Source: an uncultured Eubacteriales bacterium (lineage in GTDB: Bacteria > Bacillota > Clostridia > Christensenellales > Aristaeellaceae). Taken from it: a DNA stretch of 17,772 nt. The translations under genes and the position numbers were made by a program. The stretch lies in contig USCW01000019.1 in the NCBI GenBank assembly GCA_900553315.1, positions 1-17,772 on the forward strand. The letters run 5' to 3'. Of this stretch, positions 7,181 to 13,707 are shown one piece after another. Position 1 is the stretch's first letter. Each line of letters opens with the position of its first letter. The notes under the pieces are model-generated. The model saw only the letters and a list, made by a program, of their open reading frames with translations, did no database searches and was not told the origin of the DNA.

Positions 7181-8137
7181 ATGAACAAGAGGGAACGGGT
7201 TATTGCTGCTTTCCATGGAAAAGAAGTAGATCATGTGCCGGTTTGCATGTGGCAGCACGTGCCGCCGGAATACTGGGACGACGATGATAAGTTCGCCAAG
7301 TGCCAGCTGGACGCTTATAAGCACACGGACGTGGACTTTGTGAAGCTGTCTGCGGACAAGTATTTCGGCTGGCCTGATCCCGTGCTGAACGGCATCAGCA
7401 GCGCGAAGCAGTTGTACGACATGAAGCCTCTGGGTGCGGATCATCCCTTCATTCGCGGTCAGATCGAGCGCACGAAGAAGATCGTTCAGGCGCTGAACGG
7501 CGAGTGCGTCGCCCTGTATTTGGTCTTCGCGCCCATTAGCTATTTGCGCTTGCAGGTCGGCTATCCCATGATGATGCAGTTGATCCGCGAGGATCCCGAG
7601 GCCATGAAGTATGCCTGCAATGTGATTGCCGGCGACCTGAAGCATCTGGCCTATGGCTTGGTGAAGGAAGCCGGTGTGGACGGTATCTTCTTCAGCGTGC
7701 AGAACGGCGAGGAAAACCGCTTCACCTTCGACGAGTATCGTCATTGGATCACGCCCTCCGAGAAGCCTTTGCTGGACTACATCAACACCCTGAGCGACAT
7801 GAACGCGATCCACATGTGCGCGTGGGAGGAGATTCCGAACCGTCTGGCCGTGTGGCACGACTACAAGGCTCCCGTCATCAACTGGTCTCGCTTCATTGAC
7901 ATCATGGATATTCAGGAAGCGAAGAAGTATTTCGGCTGCACCGTGTGGGGCGGCTTCGACAACCGCACCGGCACCACGCTGTACACCGCGACCCATGAGG
8001 AGCTGGACGAGGAAGTCCGTAAGCTGATCGAGCAGGGCGGCAAGACCGGCTATATTCTGGGTGCTGATTGCAGCCTGAGCCGCGAGCTGGACGAAGAGCG
8101 CATCCGCTGGGTGGTGGAGGCGGCTCGGAAAATCTGA
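7181..8137 (+). CDS. Uroporphyrinogen decarboxylase superfamily protein, MtaA/CmuA-like methyltransferase type
   Basis: This is a 318-residue protein of the URO-D (beta/alpha)8 superfamily. The start MNKRERVIAAFHGKEVDHVPV is the standard opening of the methyltransferase-like branch. The sequence keeps a zinc-type triad: H211 and C213 (HMC in AIHMCAWEE) and C297 (in GADCSLSREL). This H-x-C...C pattern is known from corrinoid-dependent MtaA/MtbA/CmuA enzymes and is not a feature of haem-pathway HemE. The family role would be methyl transfer involving a corrinoid, but no corrinoid-binding protein is encoded nearby. Members of this branch in Firmicutes are mostly uncharacterised. The start is firm (AGGAGG 6 nt upstream). 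A 120-nt gap with an inverted repeat separates it from the dipeptidase gene, and a terminator follows. Confidence 0.87.
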   Translation: MNKRERVIAAFHGKEVDHVPVCMWQHVPPEYWDDDDKFAKCQLDAYKHTDVDFVKLSADKYFGWPDPVLNGISSAKQLYDMKPLGADHPFIRGQIERTKKIVQALNGECVALYLVFAPISYLRLQVGYPMMMQLIREDPEAMKYACNVIAGDLKHLAYGLVKEAGVDGIFFSVQNGEENRFTFDEYRHWITPSEKPLLDYINTLSDMNAIHMCAWEEIPNRLAVWHDYKAPVINWSRFIDIMDIQEAKKYFGCTVWGGFDNRTGTTLYTATHEELDEEVRKLIEQGGKTGYILGADCSLSRELDEERIRWVVEAARKI

Positions 8138-8161
8138 GCATAACCCTTTATAATTATTCCC

Positions 8162-8194
8162 TCGGCGCAGATGGGCTGTCTGCGCCGAATTTTT
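8162..8194 (+). terminator. Rho-independent terminator ending the importer 1 region
   Basis: TCGGCGCAGA (8162-8171) pairs perfectly over 10 bp with TCTGCGCCGA (8179-8188) around a 7-nt loop. TTTTT (8190-8194) follows, and another TTTTT a few bases later. Confidence 0.93.
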
Positions 8195-8249
8195 ACGTTT
8201 TTATGAGTTTTGAGCGTTTTTGCGTCCTTTTTGCGTCATTTTAGCTTTA

Positions 8250-8278
8250 TTGACGTGTACTTTCTACTGTAATATAAT
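8250..8278 (+). promoter_or_regulatory. Near-consensus sigma-A promoter of importer 2
   Basis: TTGACG (8250-8255), an exact 17-bp spacer, and TATAAT (8273-8278). The pair differs from consensus at one base only. It is the strongest promoter visible in the window. Confidence 0.88.
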
Positions 8279-8284
8279 ATTTAT

Positions 8285-8491
8285 AAAGGAAGGTAGTGAT
8301 CCCCGCATGGAAGAATGGCGCTGTATACGCGGATGAATGCGGCATGATGCAGCTTCTTCCAACTGTGGTGGCGCTGCACGGGAAGGGCGCTTCCTGTATT
8401 TTCTGATGTGGAACGTTACGATAGGTTGCGCGAAGACGCGAGAGGGTCTATGGCTCTTTTGCATTTTTCGCAGAAAGGCGGAACAACAGGG
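8285..8491 (+). promoter_or_regulatory. Long structured 5' leader of importer 2 (no gene seen)
   Basis: About 205 nt separate the expected transcription start from the permease start codon. Successive hairpins can be drawn: CCGCAT (8303-8308) with ATGCGG (8337-8342); TGCAGC (8348-8353) with GCTGCA (8373-8378); ACGGGAAG (8378-8385) with CTTCCTGT (8390-8397, one G-U pair) followed by ATTTTC; and CGCG (8429-8432) with CGCG (8437-8440). The second and third share base 8378, so they compete slightly. A 9-codon open frame (8307-8336) starts after a GGAAGG at poor spacing. No known riboswitch consensus is recognised. Confidence 0.45.
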
Positions 8492-9454
8492 ATGAAAAGT
8501 ACAGCAGTCATTAATCGGCCCCAAAGTCAGTCCCGTGGAAGACGCATTCTCCGTCAGCTGGTGGAGTATCGTTATCTGCACCTGATGGTTATTCCGGGAA
8601 TGCTCTTTTTCCTGCTTTTCAAGTATGTGCCCATGTACGGCATTATCATCGCCTTTAAGAATTATAAGGGCGCGTCCGGCGGCTTCGAGGCCATTATGTC
8701 TTCGCCGTGGATCGGCTTCAAGAACTTCGAAATTTTCTTCAAGTCGCTCTATTGCCAGCGTGTGTTCAAGAATACCATTTATCTGAGCATTCTTCGTCTG
8801 GTCTTCAGCTTCCCGGCTCCGATTCTGCTGGCGCTGCTGATTAACGAAATTCGCACGAACTGGTTCAAGCGCACCGTGCAGACCATTACCTACATGCCTT
8901 ACTTCCTGAGCTGGGTCGTGGTCGCGGGTTTGCTGAACACCATGCTTTCCCCCGACAACGGCGCGATCAACACGCTGATTAAGATGTCAGGCGGACAGCC
9001 GGTCTACTTCCTGACCTCCAAGCAATGGTTCCGGCCGATTTTGATTCTTTCGGAAATTTGGAAGAACATCGGTTACGGTTCCATCGTGTATTTGGCGGCG
9101 ATCACCAGCATCGACCAGGAACAGTACGAGGCGGCTCGCGTGGACGGCGCGAACAAGCTTCAGCAGATCATCCACATTACGCTGCCCGCGCTGTCGGAGA
9201 TCATCGCCATCATGCTGATCCTGCAGATCGGCAAGATGTTCGATGATAACTTCGACCAAATCTTCAACCTGTACAGCCCGTCGGTCTACGATGTGTCCGA
9301 CGTGTTTGAGACTTACGTGTACCGCAACGGCATCCAGCAGTCCAAGTTCTCCTACTCGGCCGCCGTCGGTCTGGTAAAGAGCGTGCTGGCGCTGGTCATG
9401 ATCCTGTTCTCCAACCGTGCCAGCCGCAAGCTGGGTGCGCAGGGACTGTTCTAA
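8492..9454 (+). CDS. ABC transporter permease (LplB-type), importer 2
   Basis: This 320-residue membrane protein is the first gene of importer 2. The N-terminal cytoplasmic stretch RGRRILRQLVEYRYLH leads into helix 1 (LMVIPGMLFFLLFKYVPMYG, ~31-50). Further hydrophobic segments lie near 97-119, 137-151, 182-206 and 234-246, with a last one near 290-308. The EAA loop is at 212-232 (YEAARVDGANKLQQIIHITLP). I chose ATG 8492; AGGCGG lies ~10 nt upstream and family homology begins soon after. An in-frame ATG at 8408 would add 28 residues with no family character. The next permease follows after 18 nt. It resembles the first permease of importer 1 in type but is clearly diverged, so the two importers are not a recent duplication. 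Confidence 0.92.
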   Translation: MKSTAVINRPQSQSRGRRILRQLVEYRYLHLMVIPGMLFFLLFKYVPMYGIIIAFKNYKGASGGFEAIMSSPWIGFKNFEIFFKSLYCQRVFKNTIYLSILRLVFSFPAPILLALLINEIRTNWFKRTVQTITYMPYFLSWVVVAGLLNTMLSPDNGAINTLIKMSGGQPVYFLTSKQWFRPILILSEIWKNIGYGSIVYLAAITSIDQEQYEAARVDGANKLQQIIHITLPALSEIIAIMLILQIGKMFDDNFDQIFNLYSPSVYDVSDVFETYVYRNGIQQSKFSYSAAVGLVKSVLALVMILFSNRASRKLGAQGLF

Positions 9455-9472
9455 AGAAAGGAGGAAGACGTA

Positions 9473-10354
9473 ATGAACGGTACAATGACAAAGGGCGACA
9501 AGATCTTCAACATTGTCAACGATATTATCATGGCGCTGCTGTGCATCATTATGATCTATCCGGTGCTCTTCGTTGTCGGGCGCTCCGTCACGCCGGAAAT
9601 CGAGCGCGCGCTGCATCCGCTGCGGCTGATCCCCTCCACGTTTGATTGGTCGGGCTACAAGTTCATCCTCTCCTCCGGCTCCAATATCGTGAACTCCTAC
9701 CTGACCACCATTACCCGTACCTTGATCGGTACGACGCTGAACCTGATCTTCACTACGCTGCTGGCGTATCCGCTTTCCAAGAATTATTACCCCCTGCGCA
9801 AGCCTCTGACCGCCATGATCGTGTTTACCATGTGGTTCTCCGGCGGCCTGATCCCCAGCTTCCTGCTGAATAAGTCGCTGGGCCTGCTGAACAACTTCTG
9901 GGTGTATATTCTGCCCTGCTTGGTGAACCCCTTCAACATGATTGTGCTGCGCAACTTCTTCGGCCAGATTCCCGATTCGCTGGAGGAATCCGCGAAGCTG
10001 GACGGCGCAAACGACCTGCGCGTGTTCTTTTCTATCTATCTGCCGCTGTCCACCGCGTCGCTGGCAACCATTACGCTGTTCTACGCGGTATATCACTGGA
10101 ACATGTGGTTCGATTCCATGCTCTACATGAACAAGAAGGAAATGTGGACCATGCAGTACACCCTGCGTCAGCTGATTGACTCGGCGACTGTGACGGACAT
10201 TACCGTTGTTGGTTCCTCGATGGACTTCATCCCCCCGGCGGAAACGGTGCGTATGGCGACCATCGTCATCGCTACCGTCCCGATCCTGTGTGTCTATCCT
10301 TTCCTGCAAAAATATTTCGTCAAGGGCATGATGGTCGGCTCTGTGAAGGGCTGA
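9473..10354 (+). CDS. ytcP: ABC transporter permease (YtcP-type, carbohydrate), importer 2
   Basis: This 293-residue membrane protein is the second channel subunit of importer 2. Helix 1 is at ~11-36 (IFNIVNDIIMALLCIIMIYP), with others near 79-100, 113-135, 141-158 and 193-212 and a last one near 255-275. The ATPase-docking loop at 171-190 reads EESAKLDGANDLRVFFSIYLP, with Ser in place of the first Ala of the EAA motif. The tail KYFVKGMMVGSVKG is the family hallmark. GGAGG (9460-9464) stands 8 nt before ATG 9473. It lies downstream of the LplB-type subunit and upstream of binding protein 2, in the same operon. Confidence 0.92.
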   Translation: MNGTMTKGDKIFNIVNDIIMALLCIIMIYPVLFVVGRSVTPEIERALHPLRLIPSTFDWSGYKFILSSGSNIVNSYLTTITRTLIGTTLNLIFTTLLAYPLSKNYYPLRKPLTAMIVFTMWFSGGLIPSFLLNKSLGLLNNFWVYILPCLVNPFNMIVLRNFFGQIPDSLEESAKLDGANDLRVFFSIYLPLSTASLATITLFYAVYHWNMWFDSMLYMNKKEMWTMQYTLRQLIDSATVTDITVVGSSMDFIPPAETVRMATIVIATVPILCVYPFLQKYFVKGMMVGSVKG

Positions 10355-10382
10355 TCGGTGTCCTGAAGGCACGCTATGATTC

Positions 10383-10400
10383 TTAGGGCTTCGGCTCTAA
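10383..10400 (+). promoter_or_regulatory. Intercistronic UUCG-tetraloop hairpin before binding protein 2
   Basis: TTAGGGC (10383-10389) pairs with GCTCTAA (10394-10400; one G-U pair) around TTCG, an exceptionally stable tetraloop. An A-rich stretch and GGAGG (10411-10415) follow. It is not a terminator on this strand because no U-run follows. It may protect the binding-protein mRNA from 5' decay. Confidence 0.55.
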
Positions 10401-10424
10401 AATAAAAAAAGGAGGACTCACCAC

Positions 10425-11969
10425 ATGAAGAAACTGGTTTCTCTGGTCCTGGCAGTTGCAATGCTGCTGAGCATGACCGCCGCTGCGTTCGCTGAAGATA
10501 CGCAGACGGAACCTGCCCGCTTCGTGATCCGGTCCAACTCCAACAAGGAGAACAAGACCGAGAACGACAAGGTGAAGGCGCTGATCGAGGAAAAGTCCGG
10601 CATCGACTTCGAAGTGATCGTCGTTGCGGAAAATACCTGGAATGAAAAGGTCAACGTCATGATCGCCGGTACCGAAAAGTTCGATACCCTGAATCTGACG
10701 GCTGGCGGCGGCGTTTGGGCCAACTACGCCTCCAACGGCGCGATCCAGCCCTACACCGAGGAAATGCTGAACACCTACCTGCCCAACGTGATGGCCATGG
10801 TGCCCGAGGAAGCTTGGGTTCCCTGCAAGGACGCTCAGGGCAACATCTGGGCGCTGCCCCGTCACGAGACCTTCACCGCCGGCGGCGTGCCTTCCATCCG
10901 TACCGACTGGCTGGAGAAGCTGGGCATGGAAATGCCCACCACGCTGGCTGAGCTGGAGCAGTACTTCGAGGGCGTGAAGACCACCGACGTGAACGGCAAC
11001 GGCGACCCCAACGATGAGTACGGCTATATCCCCTACTTCCAGAGCCTGTTCTCCGGTCCCCTGCATGTGTACTATCTGGGCACCAAGGGCGACTGCAACG
11101 ACGTGGACCGCTTCCTGGACGAGGACGGCACCGTGAAGCCCTGGTACATGCACAAGAACGCTTGGGCGCTGGTCAGCAAGGGCGCTGAGTGGTATCAGAA
11201 GGGCTACATCAATCAGGACTACCTGACCATGACCAACGAGACTGCCAACGATATGGGCGCTACCGACCGTATCGGCATGTGCTCCGGCTGGTACAACATG
11301 GGCCTGCAGGGCACTGAGCGTCTGGTGGCCGCCAACCCCGACAGCACCTGCTCTTGGGCCGCGATCCCCAACTTCACCGACGCTGTGAGCGGCGTGAACG
11401 CTTGGGGCGGCAACCCCGTGTACATGGCAGAGGTTGCGCTGTCCGCGACCTCCGAGGATCCCCAGTGGGCGCTGAAGCTCATCAACTGGATCTTTGATTC
11501 TCAGGACAACTACATGCTGGCCACCTACGGTATCCAGGACGATCACTGGGTGCTGTCCGAGGATGGCGAGACCTTCACCCAGCCCGAGGGCGCGACCGAC
11601 CGCTACATGCTGGAGTACCAGCTGCTTGAGTGGTATGACTACGACAAGTATCCGGAACCCCTGATCACCAAGGAGAACTCCACCTGGCGTGCTTACACCG
11701 CTTGGGAAATGCGCAACCAGATCAACGACGGCATCAAGGCCATTCCTCCCTTCGACTATTATGTGCCTTATGACCTGAACGGCACCGAGGCGGAGTTCCT
11801 GACGGACGATGCTACCACGCTGATTAAGGAAGCCATGGAGAAGGCGCTGGTCGGCGAGCTGACCGAAGCGCAGTGGAACGAGACTGTGAACACCGCTTGG
11901 GAGATCGACGGCCAGATCCGCAGCGCTGTGTGGACCGAGCAGTACAACAACTTCGTGAACGCTGACTAA
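10425..11969 (+). CDS. Extracellular solute-binding protein, importer 2
   Basis: This 514-residue family 1 type binding protein is the ligand receptor of importer 2. Residues 1-23 are a Sec signal peptide (MKKLVSLVLAVAMLLSMTAA, cleavage after AFA). As in binding protein 1 there is no lipobox cysteine. Mature features include an ENTWNEKVNVMIAGTEKFD segment, an SIRTDWLEKLGMEMPTTLAE hinge region, and an EF-hand-like calcium loop at 188-198 (DVNGNGDPNDE) that is common in this family. Trp and Tyr are frequent in the second half, as expected for sugar stacking. GGAGG stands 9 nt upstream of the ATG. A UUCG hairpin precedes it and a hairpin terminator follows. It is the last gene of its operon, the reverse of importer 1. 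The substrate is unknown. Confidence 0.92.
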   Translation: MKKLVSLVLAVAMLLSMTAAAFAEDTQTEPARFVIRSNSNKENKTENDKVKALIEEKSGIDFEVIVVAENTWNEKVNVMIAGTEKFDTLNLTAGGGVWANYASNGAIQPYTEEMLNTYLPNVMAMVPEEAWVPCKDAQGNIWALPRHETFTAGGVPSIRTDWLEKLGMEMPTTLAELEQYFEGVKTTDVNGNGDPNDEYGYIPYFQSLFSGPLHVYYLGTKGDCNDVDRFLDEDGTVKPWYMHKNAWALVSKGAEWYQKGYINQDYLTMTNETANDMGATDRIGMCSGWYNMGLQGTERLVAANPDSTCSWAAIPNFTDAVSGVNAWGGNPVYMAEVALSATSEDPQWALKLINWIFDSQDNYMLATYGIQDDHWVLSEDGETFTQPEGATDRYMLEYQLLEWYDYDKYPEPLITKENSTWRAYTAWEMRNQINDGIKAIPPFDYYVPYDLNGTEAEFLTDDATTLIKEAMEKALVGELTEAQWNETVNTAWEIDGQIRSAVWTEQYNNFVNAD

Positions 11970-11988
11970 TTCTCCGGTATATCTCTTT

Positions 11989-12020
11989 ACTTGGCCGTGC
12001 CAAATGGCACGGCCAAGTTT
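11989..12020 (+). terminator. Hairpin terminator after importer 2
   Basis: ACTTGGCCGTGCC (11989-12001) pairs perfectly over 13 bp with GGCACGGCCAAGT (12006-12018) around AAAT. The T-tract is short (TTT, then GTA), so some read-through into the ABC exporter operon is likely; no convincing promoter is visible between here and 12062. Confidence 0.75.
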
Positions 12021-12061
12021 GTACATTATCTTCACCTTTGTTATGGAAAGGATTGCCTGCG

Positions 12062-12988
12062 ATGCTCGAGCTGGAACAGGTTGTAAAGAAATATCATCGT
12101 TATACCGCGCTGAAGGGCCTGACCTGCACCGTGGAACGCGGACAGGTGGTGGGGCTGCTGGGCGCGAACGGCGCGGGAAAATCCACCACCATGAACATGA
12201 TCGCCGGGTATTTTGCACCCACCTCCGGCCGCATTCTGTGGAACGGTACGGACGTGCGGAAGCTGGGGCCCGCGTATCAGAACGAGGTGGGGTATCTGCC
12301 GGAGGTGCCGCCGCTGCACCCGGAATTGACGGTGCGGGAAAGCATGGAATATGTCTGCGGTCTGCGCGGCATTCGCCCCGGCAAGCGAAAGGCGCATATC
12401 GAGCAGCTGTGCGAGCTGGCAGGTGTGGCTGACCGCATGAGCATGACCACGCGCAGTCTTTCCAAGGGCTACAAGCAGCGCGCGGGGCTGGCGCAGGCGC
12501 TGATCGGCAACCCGGAGCTGATTATTCTGGACGAGCCCACCGCAGGTCTTGACCCGGAGCAGATCGTCTCCATTCGGGAGCTGATCCGGGAGCTGGGCAG
12601 GGATCACGCGGTGATCCTTTCCAGCCATATTCTCTCGGAGATTGAGGACGTGTGCTCTACGCTACTGATCCTGCGCAAGGGCGAGCTAGTGGCCTCGGGC
12701 ACCATTGCGGAGATCGCCAACGGCGTGCGCACCGATGCGCATCGACTGCGCGTGCGCGTTTCCGGGGAGAACGCCGAGCAGCTGCTGGCGGCTATGCCGA
12801 GCGTGACAAGCGTGGAGCGGCTTCCCGAACGGGAGCAGGGCTGGCAGGAGCTGATGGTGTCCTCGCAGGAGGATATTGCCCAGCTGGTGCCGGCGGTGCT
12901 GGCGGCGGGACAGGTGCAGCTGCGGATGCTCTATCCCATGGATGTGGAGCTGGAAGACCTGTTTATGAAGCTGATGCAGGAGGGCTGA
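12062..12988 (+). CDS. ABC transporter ATP-binding protein (GldA-like, ABC-2 class)
   Basis: This 308-residue cytosolic ATPase powers the membrane complex encoded by the next three genes. Motifs in order: Walker A GANGAGKST (34-42); GYLPE at 78-81 in the Q-loop, with Glu for Gln as in the GldA-like branch; signature LSKGYKQR (133-140); Walker B LIILDE (153-158); D-loop GLDP (162-165); switch His H189 in SSHI. The C-terminal ~90 residues form the extra domain typical of GldA/NatA-type ATPases. I chose ATG 12062 (MLELEQVVKKYH) because AAAGGA is 9 nt upstream and family homology starts here; an in-frame ATG at 12038 adds only 8 residues next to the terminator. It is an exporter-type ATPase and cannot be assumed to serve the sugar importers. 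Confidence 0.93.
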   Translation: MLELEQVVKKYHRYTALKGLTCTVERGQVVGLLGANGAGKSTTMNMIAGYFAPTSGRILWNGTDVRKLGPAYQNEVGYLPEVPPLHPELTVRESMEYVCGLRGIRPGKRKAHIEQLCELAGVADRMSMTTRSLSKGYKQRAGLAQALIGNPELIILDEPTAGLDPEQIVSIRELIRELGRDHAVILSSHILSEIEDVCSTLLILRKGELVASGTIAEIANGVRTDAHRLRVRVSGENAEQLLAAMPSVTSVERLPEREQGWQELMVSSQEDIAQLVPAVLAAGQVQLRMLYPMDVELEDLFMKLMQEG

Positions 12989-12990
12989 AC

Positions 12991-13704
12991 ATGCTGAGCG
13001 TGATCCGAAAAGAATGGCGTTCTTATTTTGCCACGCCCATCGGCTATGTGTTCATTGCGATCTTCTGGCTGCTGGGCGCTGCGTTTTTCTTTCTGTATAA
13101 TATCCTTGCCGCGACGGCGAACCTGAGCTCACTGTTCGGCAACCTCAGCTATCTGTTCATGCTGATCGTGCCGCTGCTGACCATGCGGCTGTTCAGCGAG
13201 GAACGGAAGCAGAAGACGGATCAGCTGTTTTACTGCGCGCCGGTGACGCTGTGGTCGGTGGTGCTGGGAAAGTTTCTGGCGGCGGTGGGCGTACTGTGCG
13301 TATCGCTGGCGGGGACGGGGCTGTATCTGGTGATCCTATCCCGGTATACGACGCTGGCGGTGGGCAGCCTCGTGGCGCACTACCTCGCCTTTGCGCTGCT
13401 GGGGGCGTGCTACATTGCGGTGGGTCTGTTCATGAGCACCCTCACGGACAGCCAGATCACTGCGGCGGTGCTGGCGCTGGCGGCGAACATGCTGTTGCAA
13501 TTAGGAGAGATGTCCTCGGTCAACGCCGTTTCGCCGTATCTGCCGTTCCTGCCCGCGCTGATGAAGTGCATCGCCCTGAATCAGCACTACGCGCAGATTG
13601 CCAGCGGCGTTTTCTATCCAACGGACGTGGGCTATTTCATTGCGTTTGCGGCAGTATTTCTGTGCGCCTCGGTGGGCGTGCTCGCAGGGCGTAAAAGGAG
13701 GTAA
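12991..13704 (+). CDS. ABC-2 type membrane permease (GldF-like)
   Basis: This 237-residue integral membrane protein is the channel partner of the preceding ATPase. The N-terminus LSVIRKEWRSYFATPIGYVF is diagnostic of the GldF/NosY-like branch: a short amphipathic helix, then helix 1. Hydrophobic segments lie near 17-45, 54-70, 90-112, 122-143, 149-165 and 210-231. The MRLFSEERKQKTDQLFYCAPV segment (69-89) is the conserved cytoplasmic loop contacting the ATPase. ATG 12991 is 2 nt after the ATPase stop codon, with AGGAGG (12978-12983) inside the previous gene, so the two are translationally coupled. The transported substrate is unknown. Confidence 0.9.
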   Translation: MLSVIRKEWRSYFATPIGYVFIAIFWLLGAAFFFLYNILAATANLSSLFGNLSYLFMLIVPLLTMRLFSEERKQKTDQLFYCAPVTLWSVVLGKFLAAVGVLCVSLAGTGLYLVILSRYTTLAVGSLVAHYLAFALLGACYIAVGLFMSTLTDSQITAAVLALAANMLLQLGEMSSVNAVSPYLPFLPALMKCIALNQHYAQIASGVFYPTDVGYFIAFAAVFLCASVGVLAGRKRR

Positions 13705-13707
13705 GAC

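Noticed and set aside
8307..8336. Nine-codon leader peptide (MEEWRCIRG) before importer 2
   Set aside because: The possible ribosome site is 13 nt away and the composition is not a run of regulatory codons; kept only as part of the leader description.
8285..8491. T-box or known riboswitch in the importer 2 leader
   Set aside because: No AGGGUGGNACCGCG-type T-box sequence and no match to the riboswitch cores I know; only generic hairpins are visible.
1898..11969. Recent tandem duplication of one importer
   Set aside because: Gene order differs (receptor first versus last) and the permeases and receptors share only family-level similarity.
10383..12218. Long open minus-strand frame opposite binding protein 2
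   Set aside because: Same mirror-frame effect: composition rich in His, Val, Gly and Gln, no domain, and it crosses a terminator and two genes.
12652..12990. Upstream part of the frame that contains the ABC-2 permease
   Set aside because: These 113 codons overlap the ATPase gene out of frame and are Gly/Ala/Arg-rich; the permease starts at 12991 with AGGAGG and its family N-terminus.
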